The notes under the pieces are model-generated. The model worked only from the letters and a program-made list of their open reading frames with translations, was not told where the DNA came from and did no database searches. Below are positions 16,805 to 25,983 of a DNA stretch of 64,000 bases, one piece after another. Every line of letters begins with the position of its first letter. Position 1 is the stretch's first letter. The position numbers were made by a program, and so were the translations under genes. The DNA is from Burkholderia paludis (GTDB taxonomy: Bacteria > Pseudomonadota > Gammaproteobacteria > Burkholderiales > Burkholderiaceae), in contig NZ_JPGL01000022.1 in assembly GCF_000732615.1 (NCBI RefSeq), positions 62,001 to 126,000 of the forward strand. Direction: 5' to 3'.

Positions 16805-18457
16805 TCAAAGAATGATGCGACGGAAATCCGCGAGCAACGCGCCGAGATACGCATTGAACCGCGCGGCTTCCGCGCCATCGATCACGCGATGGTCGTACGA
16901 CAGCGACAGCGGCAGCGTCAGACGCGGCACGAATTGCTTGCCGTCCCACACCGGCTTCATCTGGCCGCGCGACAACCCGAGGATCGCCACTTCCGGCGCG
17001 TTGATGATCGGCGTGAAGTTGGTGCCGCCGATCCCGCCGAGCGACGAGATCGAGAAGCAACCGCCCTGCATCTGGTCCGGCTTCAGCTTGCCGTCGCGTG
17101 CGGCCTTCGACAGTTCGGCCATTTCCTTCGCGATATCGACGAGCCCCTTCTTGTCCGCGTCGCGGATCACCGGCACGACCAGGCCGTTCGGCGTATCGGC
17201 CGCGAAACCGACGTGGAAGTACTGCTTGAACACGAGGTTGTCGCCGTCGAGGCTCGCGTTGAAGGTCGGGAACTTCTTCAGTGCGGCAACGACCGCCTTG
17301 ATCACGAACGCGAGCATCGTGAACTTCACGCCCGCCTTCTCGTGCTCCTTGTTCAACTGCACGCGCAGCGCTTCGAGATCGGTGATGTCCGCTTCGTCGT
17401 TGTTCGTGACGTGCGGGATCATCACCCAGTTGCGATGCAGGTTCGCGCCCGAGATCTTCTTGATGCGCGACAGCGGCTTCGCCTCGAACGGGCCGAACTT
17501 CGAGAAGTCGACTTTCGGCCACGGCAGCAGGTTCAGCTCGCCGCCGCCTGCCGGCGCGGCTGCCGCTGCGCCCGGTGCTGCGCGCTGGCCCGTCATCACA
17601 CCCTTCACGAAGCCCGTGACGTCTTCCTTCGTGATGCGGCCCTTCGGGCCCGAACCCTGCACGCGTGCGACGTCGACGCCGAGTTCGCGCGCGAACTTGC
17701 GCACCGACGGCGATGCGTGGCTGGCGCGGTATTCGCCCGACGGCGCTGCGGCCGGCGGCGGCGCAGCAGCAGCAGCAGCCGCTGCCGGTGCGGCCTTCGC
17801 GGGTGCGGCGGCGGGTGCCGGCGCAGCAGCGGCCGGAGCCGGTGCGCTTGCCTGCGGTGCGGCAGCCGCCGCCCCTGCGGCTTCGAGCAACACGATCAGC
17901 GTGCCTTCCGACACCGAATCGCCCACCTTCACCTTGATGTCCTTCACGACGCCGGCGGCCGGGCTCGGCACGTCCATCGTCGCCTTGTCCGACTCGAGCG
18001 TGACGAGCGACTGCTCCTTCTCGACCGTGTCGCCGACCTTCACGCCGATCTCGATCACCGGCACGTCCTTGTAGTCGCCGATGTCGGGCACCTTCACTTC
18101 GAGCGTACCGACGGCGGCTGCCGGCGCGGCCGCCGGGGCTGCTGCGGCCGGTGCCGGCGCGGCCGCCGGAGCCGGGGCTGCGGCCGGCGCAGCCGCGCCA
18201 TTGGCCTGCGCCGCAGCGCCGCCTTCGAGCAGGATGATCAGCGAGCCTTCCGACACGGAATCGCCCACCTTGACCTTGATTTCCTTCACGACGCCCGCCA
18301 CCGGGCTCGGCACGTCCATCGTCGCCTTGTCCGACTCGAGCGTGACGAGCGACTGCTCGGGCTCGACCGTGTCGCCGACCTTCACGCCGATCTCGATCAC
18401 CGGCACGTCCTTGTAATCGCCGATATCCGGCACCTTCACTTCGATCGCTTGACTCAT
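16805..18457 (-). CDS. aceF: Pyruvate dehydrogenase E2 (dihydrolipoyl acetyltransferase)
   Basis: This is a 550-residue E2 core of the pyruvate dehydrogenase complex, moving acetyl groups from E1 to CoA. It has two almost identical lipoyl domains with lipoyl lysines Lys44 and Lys158 (both ESDKATMDVP). Ala/Pro linkers join them to a peripheral-subunit-binding domain (about 245-285, around ASPSVRKFARELG) and the C-terminal acyltransferase domain. The catalytic motif is HRVIDG, with His523 and Asp527. GGAGACAGAAACAG precedes the ATG. It lies 68 bases after aceE; the gap to lpdA is longer and carries a repeat. Confidence 0.96.
   Translation of the reverse strand: MSQAIEVKVPDIGDYKDVPVIEIGVKVGDTVEPEQSLVTLESDKATMDVPSPVAGVVKEIKVKVGDSVSEGSLIILLEGGAAAQANGAAAPAAAPAPAAAPAPAAAAPAAAPAAAVGTLEVKVPDIGDYKDVPVIEIGVKVGDTVEKEQSLVTLESDKATMDVPSPAAGVVKDIKVKVGDSVSEGTLIVLLEAAGAAAAAPQASAPAPAAAAPAPAAAPAKAAPAAAAAAAAPPPAAAPSGEYRASHASPSVRKFARELGVDVARVQGSGPKGRITKEDVTGFVKGVMTGQRAAPGAAAAAPAGGGELNLLPWPKVDFSKFGPFEAKPLSRIKKISGANLHRNWVMIPHVTNNDEADITDLEALRVQLNKEHEKAGVKFTMLAFVIKAVVAALKKFPTFNASLDGDNLVFKQYFHVGFAADTPNGLVVPVIRDADKKGLVDIAKEMAELSKAARDGKLKPDQMQGGCFSISSLGGIGGTNFTPIINAPEVAILGLSRGQMKPVWDGKQFVPRLTLPLSLSYDHRVIDGAEAARFNAYLGALLADFRRIIL
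17903..18102. repeat. Intragenic repeat, second lipoyl domain of aceF
   Basis: This 200-base unit is nearly identical in DNA to 18245-18444, offset by 342 bases. The two encode the tandem lipoyl domains of E2. Near identity at the nucleotide level suggests recent duplication or gene conversion. Confidence 0.85.
18245..18444. repeat. Intragenic repeat, first lipoyl domain of aceF
   Basis: Partner of the unit at 17903-18102; it encodes the N-terminal lipoyl domain. The shared stretch covers the conserved segment from the start of the domain through its last beta strands. Confidence 0.85.
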
Positions 18458-18525
18458 CTGTTTCTGTCTCCATGGCCGCGCGCGCTCCTCGCGGGAGCGG
18501 CGCGCGGCATCACACGGCGTGTGCG

Positions 18526-21222
18526 TTAAACGGTCATCGGGTTGGGCTTGGACGGATCGAGGTTGTACTTGGCGATCGCGTCCGCGACCACCTTGCGCTC
18601 GATCGTGCCCTCGTCGGCCAGCGCGTTGAGCGCAGCGACGGTGACCCAGTGACGGTCGACTTCGAAGAAGTGACGCAGCTTCTCGCGGGTGTCCGAGCGA
18701 CCGAAGCCGTCGGTGCCCAGCACGACGAAGCGGCGATCGATCTGGCCGCGGATCTGGTCGACCAGCGCGCGGACGTAGTCGGTCGATGCGATGACCGGGC
18801 CCTGCGTGTCCTTCAGGCACTGCTGCACGTGCGACAGACGACGCTCTTCGGTCGGATGGAGCAGGTTCCAGCGCTCGATTTCGTGGCCTTCACGCGCCAG
18901 TTCGGTGAAGCTCGGCACGCTCCACAGGTCGGCTTCGACGCCCCAGTCGTTCTTCAGCAGGTCGGCTGCAGCGATCACTTCGTTGAAGATCGTGCCCGCG
19001 CCCAGCAACTGCACGCGCGGTGCCTTGCTGCCGGCGTCGGCCTTCTTGAACGCGTACATGCCCTTGATGATGTCGGCCGCCACGTGCTCGCCCTGCGGAA
19101 TCGCCGGGTGCTCGTAGTTCTCGTTCATCACCGTGATGTAGTAGTACACGTCTTCCTGCTCCTGCACCATGCGGCGCAGGCCGTCCTGGATGATCACGGC
19201 GAGTTCGTAGCCGAACGTCGGGTCGTAGCTCACGCAGTTCGGCACCGATGCCGCCCACAGGAGCGAGTGGCCGTCTTCGTGCTGCAGGCCTTCGCCGTTC
19301 AGCGTCGTGCGGCCCGCGGTGCCGCCGAGCAGGAAGCCGCGCGAGCGCATGTCGCCCGCGGCCCAAGCGAGGTCGCCGATCCGCTGGAAGCCGAACATCG
19401 AATAGAAGATGTAGAACGGCACCATGATCTCGCCGTGCGTCGAATACGACGTCGCCGCCGCGATCCAGTCGCACATGCCGCCCGCTTCGTTGATGCCTTC
19501 CTGCAGGATCTGGCCGGTTTCCGATTCCTTGTAGAACATCAGCTGGTCGGAATCTTCCGGCACATACTTCTGGCCCTGCTGGTTCCAGATGCCGATCTGG
19601 CGGAACAGGCCTTCCATGCCGAACGTACGCGATTCGTCCGGGACGATCGGCACGACGCGCTTGCCGAGCGCCTTGTCCTTCAGCAGGATGTTCAGGATCC
19701 GCACGAACGCCATCGTCGTCGAGATCTCGCGGCCTTCGCCCGTGCCCTTCAGCAGCGGCTCGAACACGTCGAGCGCCGGCACCGGCAGCGACGTCGCCTT
19801 CTCGCGGCGGTGCGGCAGGTACCCGCCGAGATCCATGCGCTGCTTGCGCATGTACTCGAGTTCCTTCGAGCCTTCCTCGAACTTCAGGTACGGCACGTCG
19901 GCGATCTGCTCGTCGGTAATCGGCAGGCGGAACTGGTCGCGGAATTTCTTCAGCTGCTCGACCGGCAGTTTCTTCTGCTGGTGCGTGATGTTCATCGCCT
20001 GGCCCGACTCGCCCATCCCGTAGCCCTTGATGGTCTTCGCGAGGATGACGGTCGGTGCGCCCTTCGTGTGCGTGGCTTCGTGGAACGCCGCGTAGATCTT
20101 GTGCGGATCGTGGCCACCGCGGTTCAGCGCCCAGATGTCGTCGTCCGACCAGTCGGCGACGAGCGCCTTCAGTTCAGGCGTGTTGAAGAAGTGCTCGCGC
20201 ACGAACGCGCCCGATTCCGACTTGTACGTCTGGTACTCGCCGTCGACGACTTCCATCATGCGGCGCATCAGCGCGCCCGTCTTGTCGCGTGCGAACAGCG
20301 CATCCCAGCGGCTGCCCCAGATGACCTTGATCACGTTCCAGCCGGCACCGCGGAATTCCGATTCCAGTTCCTGGATGATCTTGCCGTTGCCGCGCACCGG
20401 GCCGTCGAGACGCTGCAGGTTGCAGTTGATCACGAACACGAGGTTGTCGAGCTTTTCGCGGCTCGCCATGCCGATCGCGCCGAGCGATTCCGGCTCGTCC
20501 GTCTCGCCGTCGCCGAGGAATGCCCACACCTTGCGGCCTTCCGTCTTCGCGATGCCGCGCGCTTCCAGATACTTCATGAAACGCGCCTGATAGATCGCCA
20601 TGATCGGGCCGAGACCCATCGACACGGTCGGGAACTGCCAGAAGTCCGGCATCAGCCACGGGTGCGGGTACGACGAAATGCCGTTGCCGTCGACTTCCTG
20701 GCGGAAGTTGTCGAGCTGCTCTTCCTTCAGGCGACCGAGCAGGAACGCGCGCGAGTACACGCCCGGCGACGAGTGGCCCTGGACGAACACGAGATCGCCG
20801 CCGTGCTGCTCGGACGCTGCGTGCCAGAAATGGTTGTAGCCGACGTCATAGAGCGTCGCGGCCGACGCGAACGATGCGATATGGCCGCCGACGTTCGTGT
20901 CCTTGCCTGCACGCAGCACCATCGCCAGCGCGTTCCAGCGCGTGTACGAGCGGATGCGGTGCTCGATGTCCTGGTCGCCCGGGATCTTCGCCTGGCCGGC
21001 CACGGGAATCGTGTTGATGTACGGGGTGTTCGCGGAAAACGGCAGATGCTCGCCGTGCATGCGGGCGAACTCGATCTGCTTTTCGATCAGGTAATGCGCA
21101 CGGCCGGTGCCCACGGAGGAGATCACGCCATCGAGCGACTCCAGCCACTCGACGGTTTCTTGCGGGTCGTCGTCACGTTCGGCGGCGACATATTTCATCA
21201 CTTCGTTCGGTACAGCGGACAT
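18526..21222 (-). CDS. aceE: Pyruvate dehydrogenase E1 component, homodimeric
   Basis: This is an 898-residue thiamine-diphosphate enzyme that decarboxylates pyruvate and acetylates the E2 lipoyl groups. It begins MSAVPNEVMKYVAAERDDDP and matches homodimeric AceE in length (about 890). The ThDP-binding segment is LGDGETDEPESLG, followed by FVINCNLQRLDGPVRGN. The frame stays open for another 900 codons upstream through the antisense of the sensor-kinase gene, but the ATG at 21222 has a clean AGGAGACGAGA ribosome site and is the family start. It heads the operon aceE-aceF-lpdA and is divergent from a FixLJ-like pair. Confidence 0.97.
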   Translation of the reverse strand: MSAVPNEVMKYVAAERDDDPQETVEWLESLDGVISSVGTGRAHYLIEKQIEFARMHGEHLPFSANTPYINTIPVAGQAKIPGDQDIEHRIRSYTRWNALAMVLRAGKDTNVGGHIASFASAATLYDVGYNHFWHAASEQHGGDLVFVQGHSSPGVYSRAFLLGRLKEEQLDNFRQEVDGNGISSYPHPWLMPDFWQFPTVSMGLGPIMAIYQARFMKYLEARGIAKTEGRKVWAFLGDGETDEPESLGAIGMASREKLDNLVFVINCNLQRLDGPVRGNGKIIQELESEFRGAGWNVIKVIWGSRWDALFARDKTGALMRRMMEVVDGEYQTYKSESGAFVREHFFNTPELKALVADWSDDDIWALNRGGHDPHKIYAAFHEATHTKGAPTVILAKTIKGYGMGESGQAMNITHQQKKLPVEQLKKFRDQFRLPITDEQIADVPYLKFEEGSKELEYMRKQRMDLGGYLPHRREKATSLPVPALDVFEPLLKGTGEGREISTTMAFVRILNILLKDKALGKRVVPIVPDESRTFGMEGLFRQIGIWNQQGQKYVPEDSDQLMFYKESETGQILQEGINEAGGMCDWIAAATSYSTHGEIMVPFYIFYSMFGFQRIGDLAWAAGDMRSRGFLLGGTAGRTTLNGEGLQHEDGHSLLWAASVPNCVSYDPTFGYELAVIIQDGLRRMVQEQEDVYYYITVMNENYEHPAIPQGEHVAADIIKGMYAFKKADAGSKAPRVQLLGAGTIFNEVIAAADLLKNDWGVEADLWSVPSFTELAREGHEIERWNLLHPTEERRLSHVQQCLKDTQGPVIASTDYVRALVDQIRGQIDRRFVVLGTDGFGRSDTREKLRHFFEVDRHWVTVAALNALADEGTIERKVVADAIAKYNLDPSKPNPMTV

Positions 21223-21304
21223 TCTCGTCTCCTGGGTCCTGGAATGTGAGGATCGCTCTCGTGCAGACGACGCGACGCGACCGGCTGCGGGCAAGCTCCA
21301 GCGG

Positions 21305-21334
21305 ATTGTAATGAGCGCCCGCGGGCATGCGCAA
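21305..21334 (-). promoter_or_regulatory. Probable promoter of the aceE operon
   Basis: On the minus strand TTGCGC (21329-21334) and TACAAT (21305-21310) are spaced by 18 bases, about 80 bases before the aceE start codon. The -10 is good and the -35 partial. No clear PdhR-type operator was seen in this 273-base divergent region. Confidence 0.45.
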
Positions 21335-21495
21335 CAAAATTTTCGAATTGTGAGATCTTTTCTCGCAATACGGAATATTGCTGCGCTGCACCCATGTTTC
21401 GGGGCTCCGCGGCGCGGCGCGGCGAAACAAATCCGTTTCCGTTCAACATATCCGGTATAGGTTTTCCATGTATTGCGCTGCGCTACAATCCTGCC

Positions 21496-24012
21496 ATGTT
21501 GACCGATCGGCTTTTCGCACGCTCGGCGCGACCGTCGGGCCCGCCGGCGGAGTCGCAGCCGTCCCGCTGGCACCACGGACCGTGGTGGTCCAACTCCTAT
21601 TTGCTGACGCCGCTGCTGTCGATCCTGGTGTTCCTGGTGGTGATGAGCCTCATCCTGTGGAGCCTCAACCGCCGCGAACAGCAGCAGCAGGAAGACACCC
21701 TGTTCCGTAACGTCGCGTGGGCGCAGCAGCAGATCCGCCTGTCGATGACGGGCGCGCAGGAACAGCTGCAGGCGCTTTCCCGCGATCTCGCGTCCGGCCG
21801 CCTCGACCAGAACGCGTTCCAGATGGCCGTCGCGGACGTGATGCAGACGCATCCGGAAATCCTCTACCTGAACTGGTACACCTCGCCCGGCGTGCAGCGC
21901 TGGCCGACCGTGCATCCGCCGCTGCTCGGCCAGCGGCTCGCGAAGCCCGGCGACGCGCAGATGCAGGACGCCGTGCGCGGCGCCTACGACGAAGCGCGCG
22001 GCACACGCCGCCAGGCCTATTCGCCGCTGATCTACGACGATTTCGGCAACGGCTTCATCACGCTGCAGACGCCCGTGATGCGCGGCGACCGCGAGTATCT
22101 CGGCTCGATCGCCGCGGTGTTCTCGGTCGAGGGGATCCTGAAGCACGACATCCCGCAGGAACTGTCGTCGAAGTACAAGATCTCGATCACCGACGCGAAC
22201 AACCGCGAGCTGTCGTCCACCTCGACGCGCCCGCGCCTGCCGCGCGACTCGCACTACGACCTGCCGCTCGATCCGCCCGGCCAGGGGCTGACCGTGCGCG
22301 TGTACGCGTTCCCGCAGCTCACGAACCTGACCAACAACACGCTCGTGTGGCTCGTCGCCGGGCTGTCGTGCTTCGTGCTGTGGAGCCTCTGGAGCCTGTG
22401 GAAGCACACGCGCCAGCGCTTCGAGGCCCAGCAGGCGCTGTACGCGGAAGCGTTCTTCCGCCGCGCGATGGAAAACTCGGTGCTGATCGGCATGCGCGTG
22501 CTCGACATGCACGGCCGCATCACGCACGTGAACCCGGCGTTCTGCCGGATGACGGGCTGGGACGAGACCGACCTCGTCGGCAAGGTCGCGCCGTTCCCGT
22601 ACTGGCCGCGCGATGCGTACCCGGAAATGCAGCGCCAGCTCGACATGACGCTGCGCGGCAAGGCGCCGAGTTCCGGCTTCGAGCTGCGCGTGCGGCGCAA
22701 GAACGGCACGTTGTTCCACGCGCGCCTGTACGTGTCGCCGCTGATCGACAGTTCGGGCCGCCAGACCGGCTGGATGTCGTCGATGACCGACATCACCGAG
22801 CCGAAGCGCGCGCGCGAGGAGCTCGCGGCCGCGCACGAGCGCTTCACGACGGTGCTCGAAAGCCTCGATGCCGCGGTGTCGGTGCTGGCCGCCGACGAGG
22901 CCGAGCTGCTGTTCGCGAACCGCTACTACCGCCACCTGTTCGGCATCCGCCCGGACGGCCATCTCGAGCTGTCCGGCGGCGGCTTCGACCGCGCGCAGGC
23001 GTCGTCCGACTCGATCGACATGGTCGACGCGTTCGCGGGCCTGCCGGCCGCCGCGCTCACGAGCAGCACCGCCGATGCACAGGAGGTGTACGTCGAGAGC
23101 ATCCAGAAATGGTTCGAGGTGCGCCGCCAGTACATCCAGTGGGTGGACGGCCACCTCGCGCAGATGCAGATCGCGACCGACATCACGACCCGCAAGAAGG
23201 CGCAGGAACTCGCGCACCAGCAGGAAGAGAAGCTGCAGTTCACCAGCCGATTGATGACGATGGGTGAAATGGCGTCGTCGATTGCTCACGAATTGAACCA
23301 GCCGCTCGCCGCGATCAACAACTACTGCTCGGGCACGCTCGCGCTCGTCAAGAGCGGCCGCGGCACGCCGGAGACGCTGCAGCCCGCGCTGGAGAAGACC
23401 GCCCAGCAAGCGCTGCGCGCGGGGATGATCGTCAAGCGGATCCGCGAATTCGTGAAGCGCAGCGAGCCGAAGCGCCAGCCGGCGCGGGTGGCGGACATCG
23501 TCGCCGACGCGGTCGGGCTCGCCGAAATCGAGGCCAGGAAGCGCAGGATCCGGATCGTCACGGAAATCCTCGCAAGAATGCCTATTATTTATGTCGACCC
23601 CGTGCTCATCGAGCAGGTGCTGGTGAACCTGATGAAGAACGCGGCCGAAGCGATGGCCGACGTGAAGCCGGCGTCGGCGGACGGCGTGATTCGCGTCGTC
23701 GCCGACATCGACGCGGGATTCGTCGACATCCGCGTGATCGACCAGGGCCCGGGCGTCGACGAAGCGACCGCCGAGCGCCTGTTCGAACCGTTTTACAGCA
23801 CCAAGTCCGATGGCATGGGCATGGGGCTGAACATCTGCCGTTCGATCATCGAATCGCATCGGGGGCGTCTGTGGGTGGTCAACAACGTCGAGCCGGACGG
23901 CCGCATTTCCGGCGCGACGTTCCACTGCAGCCTGCCCATTGGGGAACCCGCTGATCTCGGCCAAGGGGGGCGCGAGGCATCGGCATCACATACCGTTACG
24001 GGAGAACTATGA
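21496..24012 (+). CDS. FixL-like PAS sensor histidine kinase
   Basis: This is an 838-residue membrane kinase. A first membrane segment (34-55) and a second (281-302) enclose a periplasmic sensing domain. Two PAS domains follow (about 318-435 and 445-567), then the dimerisation/phosphoacceptor helix with His598 (SSIAHELNQPLAAINN) and the ATPase domain (LMKNAAEAM, DQGPGVDE, GMGMGLNICRS). The ATG at 21496 is chosen by length and by the membrane segment; the frame is open upstream. It overlaps the response regulator by four bases (ATGA), so they are translationally coupled. A homologous pair in B. cepacia complex strains has been described as FixLJ. The first PAS domain shows no obvious heme-binding histidine. 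The signal sensed is unproven here. Confidence 0.88.
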   Translation: MLTDRLFARSARPSGPPAESQPSRWHHGPWWSNSYLLTPLLSILVFLVVMSLILWSLNRREQQQQEDTLFRNVAWAQQQIRLSMTGAQEQLQALSRDLASGRLDQNAFQMAVADVMQTHPEILYLNWYTSPGVQRWPTVHPPLLGQRLAKPGDAQMQDAVRGAYDEARGTRRQAYSPLIYDDFGNGFITLQTPVMRGDREYLGSIAAVFSVEGILKHDIPQELSSKYKISITDANNRELSSTSTRPRLPRDSHYDLPLDPPGQGLTVRVYAFPQLTNLTNNTLVWLVAGLSCFVLWSLWSLWKHTRQRFEAQQALYAEAFFRRAMENSVLIGMRVLDMHGRITHVNPAFCRMTGWDETDLVGKVAPFPYWPRDAYPEMQRQLDMTLRGKAPSSGFELRVRRKNGTLFHARLYVSPLIDSSGRQTGWMSSMTDITEPKRAREELAAAHERFTTVLESLDAAVSVLAADEAELLFANRYYRHLFGIRPDGHLELSGGGFDRAQASSDSIDMVDAFAGLPAAALTSSTADAQEVYVESIQKWFEVRRQYIQWVDGHLAQMQIATDITTRKKAQELAHQQEEKLQFTSRLMTMGEMASSIAHELNQPLAAINNYCSGTLALVKSGRGTPETLQPALEKTAQQALRAGMIVKRIREFVKRSEPKRQPARVADIVADAVGLAEIEARKRRIRIVTEILARMPIIYVDPVLIEQVLVNLMKNAAEAMADVKPASADGVIRVVADIDAGFVDIRVIDQGPGVDEATAERLFEPFYSTKSDGMGMGLNICRSIIESHRGRLWVVNNVEPDGRISGATFHCSLPIGEPADLGQGGREASASHTVTGEL

Positions 24013-24647
24013 ATAGCCCTGTCACCACCACTCAGGAAACCGTCTTTGTCGTCGACGACGACGAGGCCGTACGGGACTCGCTGCGCTGGCTGCTGGAGGC
24101 GAACGGCTATCGCGTTCAATGCTTCTCGAGCGCCGAGCAGTTCCTCGATGCGTACCAGCCCGCGCAGCAGGCCGGCCAGATCGCCTGCCTGATCCTCGAC
24201 GTGCGGATGTCGGGCATGAGCGGCCTCGAACTGCAGGAACGCCTGATCGCCGACAATGCCGCGCTGCCGATCATCTTCGTCACGGGTCACGGCGACGTGC
24301 CGATGGCCGTCTCGACGATGAAAAAGGGGGCGATGGACTTTATCGAGAAACCGTTCGACGAGGCCGAGCTGCGCAAGCTCGTCGAGCGGATGCTCGACAA
24401 GGCCCGAAGCGAAAGCAAGAGCGTCCAGGAACAGCGTGCCGCGAGCGAGCGCCTGTCGAAGCTGACCGCGCGCGAGCAGCAGGTGCTCGAGCGGATCATC
24501 GCGGGCCGCCTGAACAAGCAGATCGCCGACGACCTCGGCATCAGCATCAAGACGGTCGAAGCGCACCGCGCGAACATCATGGAAAAGCTCAACGTCAACA
24601 CGGTGGCCGACCTGCTGCGCCTCGCGCTGTCGAAGAAACAGGCCTGA
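24009..24647 (+). CDS. FixJ-family response regulator
   Basis: This is a 212-residue response regulator. The receiver domain has the acidic pair in VVDDDEAV, phosphoacceptor Asp64 (LILDVRMSG), Thr92 (VTGHGD) and Lys114 (EKPFDEAE). The C-terminal domain is a LuxR-type helix-turn-helix (LTAREQQVLERII through IKTVEAHRANIMEKL). The HGDVPMAV segment is typical of the FixJ/TtrR group. It overlaps the kinase gene by four bases and is certainly its partner. In B. cepacia complex strains the homologous pair has been linked to biofilm, motility and intracellular survival; that role is inferred, not visible here. Confidence 0.93.
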   Translation: MNSPVTTTQETVFVVDDDEAVRDSLRWLLEANGYRVQCFSSAEQFLDAYQPAQQAGQIACLILDVRMSGMSGLELQERLIADNAALPIIFVTGHGDVPMAVSTMKKGAMDFIEKPFDEAELRKLVERMLDKARSESKSVQEQRAASERLSKLTAREQQVLERIIAGRLNKQIADDLGISIKTVEAHRANIMEKLNVNTVADLLRLALSKKQA

Positions 24648-24886
24648 GCCCGCGCCGGCCGCGGCGGCACCGTCCGCCCGGCCCGCAGCCAGCCCCGGCC
24701 GTCCCGCGCGATGCGGCCCACTCGCGCGGCGGCGGCCGCTCTCCCGGCGCACACGCGCCGCGGCCATGACGCTTCCCGCTCATTCGGTGTCGGACGGCAG
24801 CAGGCGAACGGTATAATCCCGTGCTTTGCTGCGACGCCCCCGGGCGCCGCACGCCCGCATTCCAACTTCCCGGCAGGACCACCACC

Positions 24887-25744
24887 ATGACAGCCCTCCT
24901 CATCGACGGCAACGCCCTTTCGAAGACCCTGCGCGCCCAGGCCGCCGAGCGCGCCGCCGCCCTGACCGCACGCGGTCACCAGCCCGGTCTCGCGGTGATC
25001 CTCGTCGGCGCCAATCCGGCGAGCGAAGTCTACGTGCGCAACAAGATCAAGGCGTGCGAGGACAACGGCTTCTTCTCGCTGAAGGATGCATACCCGGCCA
25101 CGCTGTCGGAAGCCGACCTGCTCGCGCGCATCGACGAACTGAACCGCGATCCGAAAATCCACGGCATCCTCGTCCAGCTGCCGCTGCCCGCGCATATCGA
25201 CAGCCACAAGGTGATCGAGGCGATCGCGCCGGAGAAGGACGTCGACGGCTTTCACGTCGCCAACGCCGGCGCGCTGATGACCGGCAAGCCGCTGTTCCGC
25301 CCGTGCACGCCGTACGGCGTGATGAAGATGTTCGAAGCGCACGGCATTGCGCTGCAGGGCGCGAACGCGGTCGTGATCGGCCGCTCGAACATCGTCGGCA
25401 AGCCGATGGCGATGATGCTGCTCGACGCCGGCGCGACCGTGACGATCTGCCACAGCAAGACGCGCGACCTCGCCGCGCACACGCGCGCGGCCGACATCGT
25501 GGTCGCCGCGGTCGGCAAGCGCAACATCCTGACCGCCGACATGGTGAAGCCCGGCGCGACCGTGATCGACGTCGGCATGAACCGCGACGACGAAGGCAAG
25601 CTGTGCGGCGACGTCGATTTCGCGGGCGTGAAGGAAGTGGCCGGCCATATCACGCCGGTGCCGGGCGGCGTCGGCCCGATGACCATCACGATGCTGCTGA
25701 TCAACACGATCGAAGCCGCCGAGCGCGCCGCCGCGGCCGCCTGA
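24887..25744 (+). CDS. folD: Methylenetetrahydrofolate dehydrogenase/cyclohydrolase
   Basis: This is a 285-residue bifunctional one-carbon enzyme that interconverts 5,10-methylene- and 10-formyl-tetrahydrofolate using NADP. It has the FolD signatures [13 protein letters not shown] (with the catalytic lysine), the QLPLPAHID segment, the dinucleotide-binding [14 protein letters not shown], and the C-terminal [13 protein letters not shown]. The ATG at 24887 gives the standard N terminus ([13 protein letters not shown]); CAGGACCACC upstream is a modest ribosome site. It is followed by a 239-base gap before the oligopeptidase gene. Confidence 0.96.
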   Translation: MTALLIDGNALSKTLRAQAAERAAALTARGHQPGLAVILVGANPASEVYVRNKIKACEDNGFFSLKDAYPATLSEADLLARIDELNRDPKIHGILVQLPLPAHIDSHKVIEAIAPEKDVDGFHVANAGALMTGKPLFRPCTPYGVMKMFEAHGIALQGANAVVIGRSNIVGKPMAMMLLDAGATVTICHSKTRDLAAHTRAADIVVAAVGKRNILTADMVKPGATVIDVGMNRDDEGKLCGDVDFAGVKEVAGHITPVPGGVGPMTITMLLINTIEAAERAAAAA

Positions 25745-25858
25745 TTCCCCCTCCGCCGTTCCGGCGCGCGTCGCATGCGCGCGCCGGCCTCTCGCCGGCC
25801 ACCCTGCCGGCCGTCCCCAGGCCGCCTTTCATCCCGCATTCGACCCCGCGTCAATCGC

Positions 25859-25877
25859 ATCGTTAGAAACTAACGAT
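25859..25877. promoter_or_regulatory. Perfect dyad upstream of the M3 oligopeptidase gene
   Basis: ATCGTTAG, AAA, CTAACGAT form a perfect eight-base inverted repeat, about 106 bases before the start codon. It has no T-run and lies in a locally AT-richer patch, so an operator is more likely than a terminator. The binding protein is unknown. Confidence 0.4.
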
Positions 25878-25983
25878 TGGAAAGCGCGCGATGCGCCCCA
25901 ATAATGTCGATATCGGGCGCCGCCTCGCATGGCGCGCCTTACCCTTTTCACTCCGGTTCATCCGGCAACAGACAGGGAGTCTT

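Noticed and set aside
17880..18460. Tandem repeat-like DNA that might be a CRISPR or satellite array
   Set aside because: It is explained by two lipoyl domains of aceF and Ala/Pro linkers.
18472..21249. Over 900-codon open frame opposite aceE
   Set aside because: Antisense shadow of aceE; composition is that of a mirrored high-GC gene and there is no ribosome site.
21223..23964. Continuation of the aceE frame upstream for about 900 codons, suggesting a fusion protein
   Set aside because: The extension is antisense to the sensor-kinase gene, and the ATG at 21222 has an ideal ribosome site and the family's N terminus.
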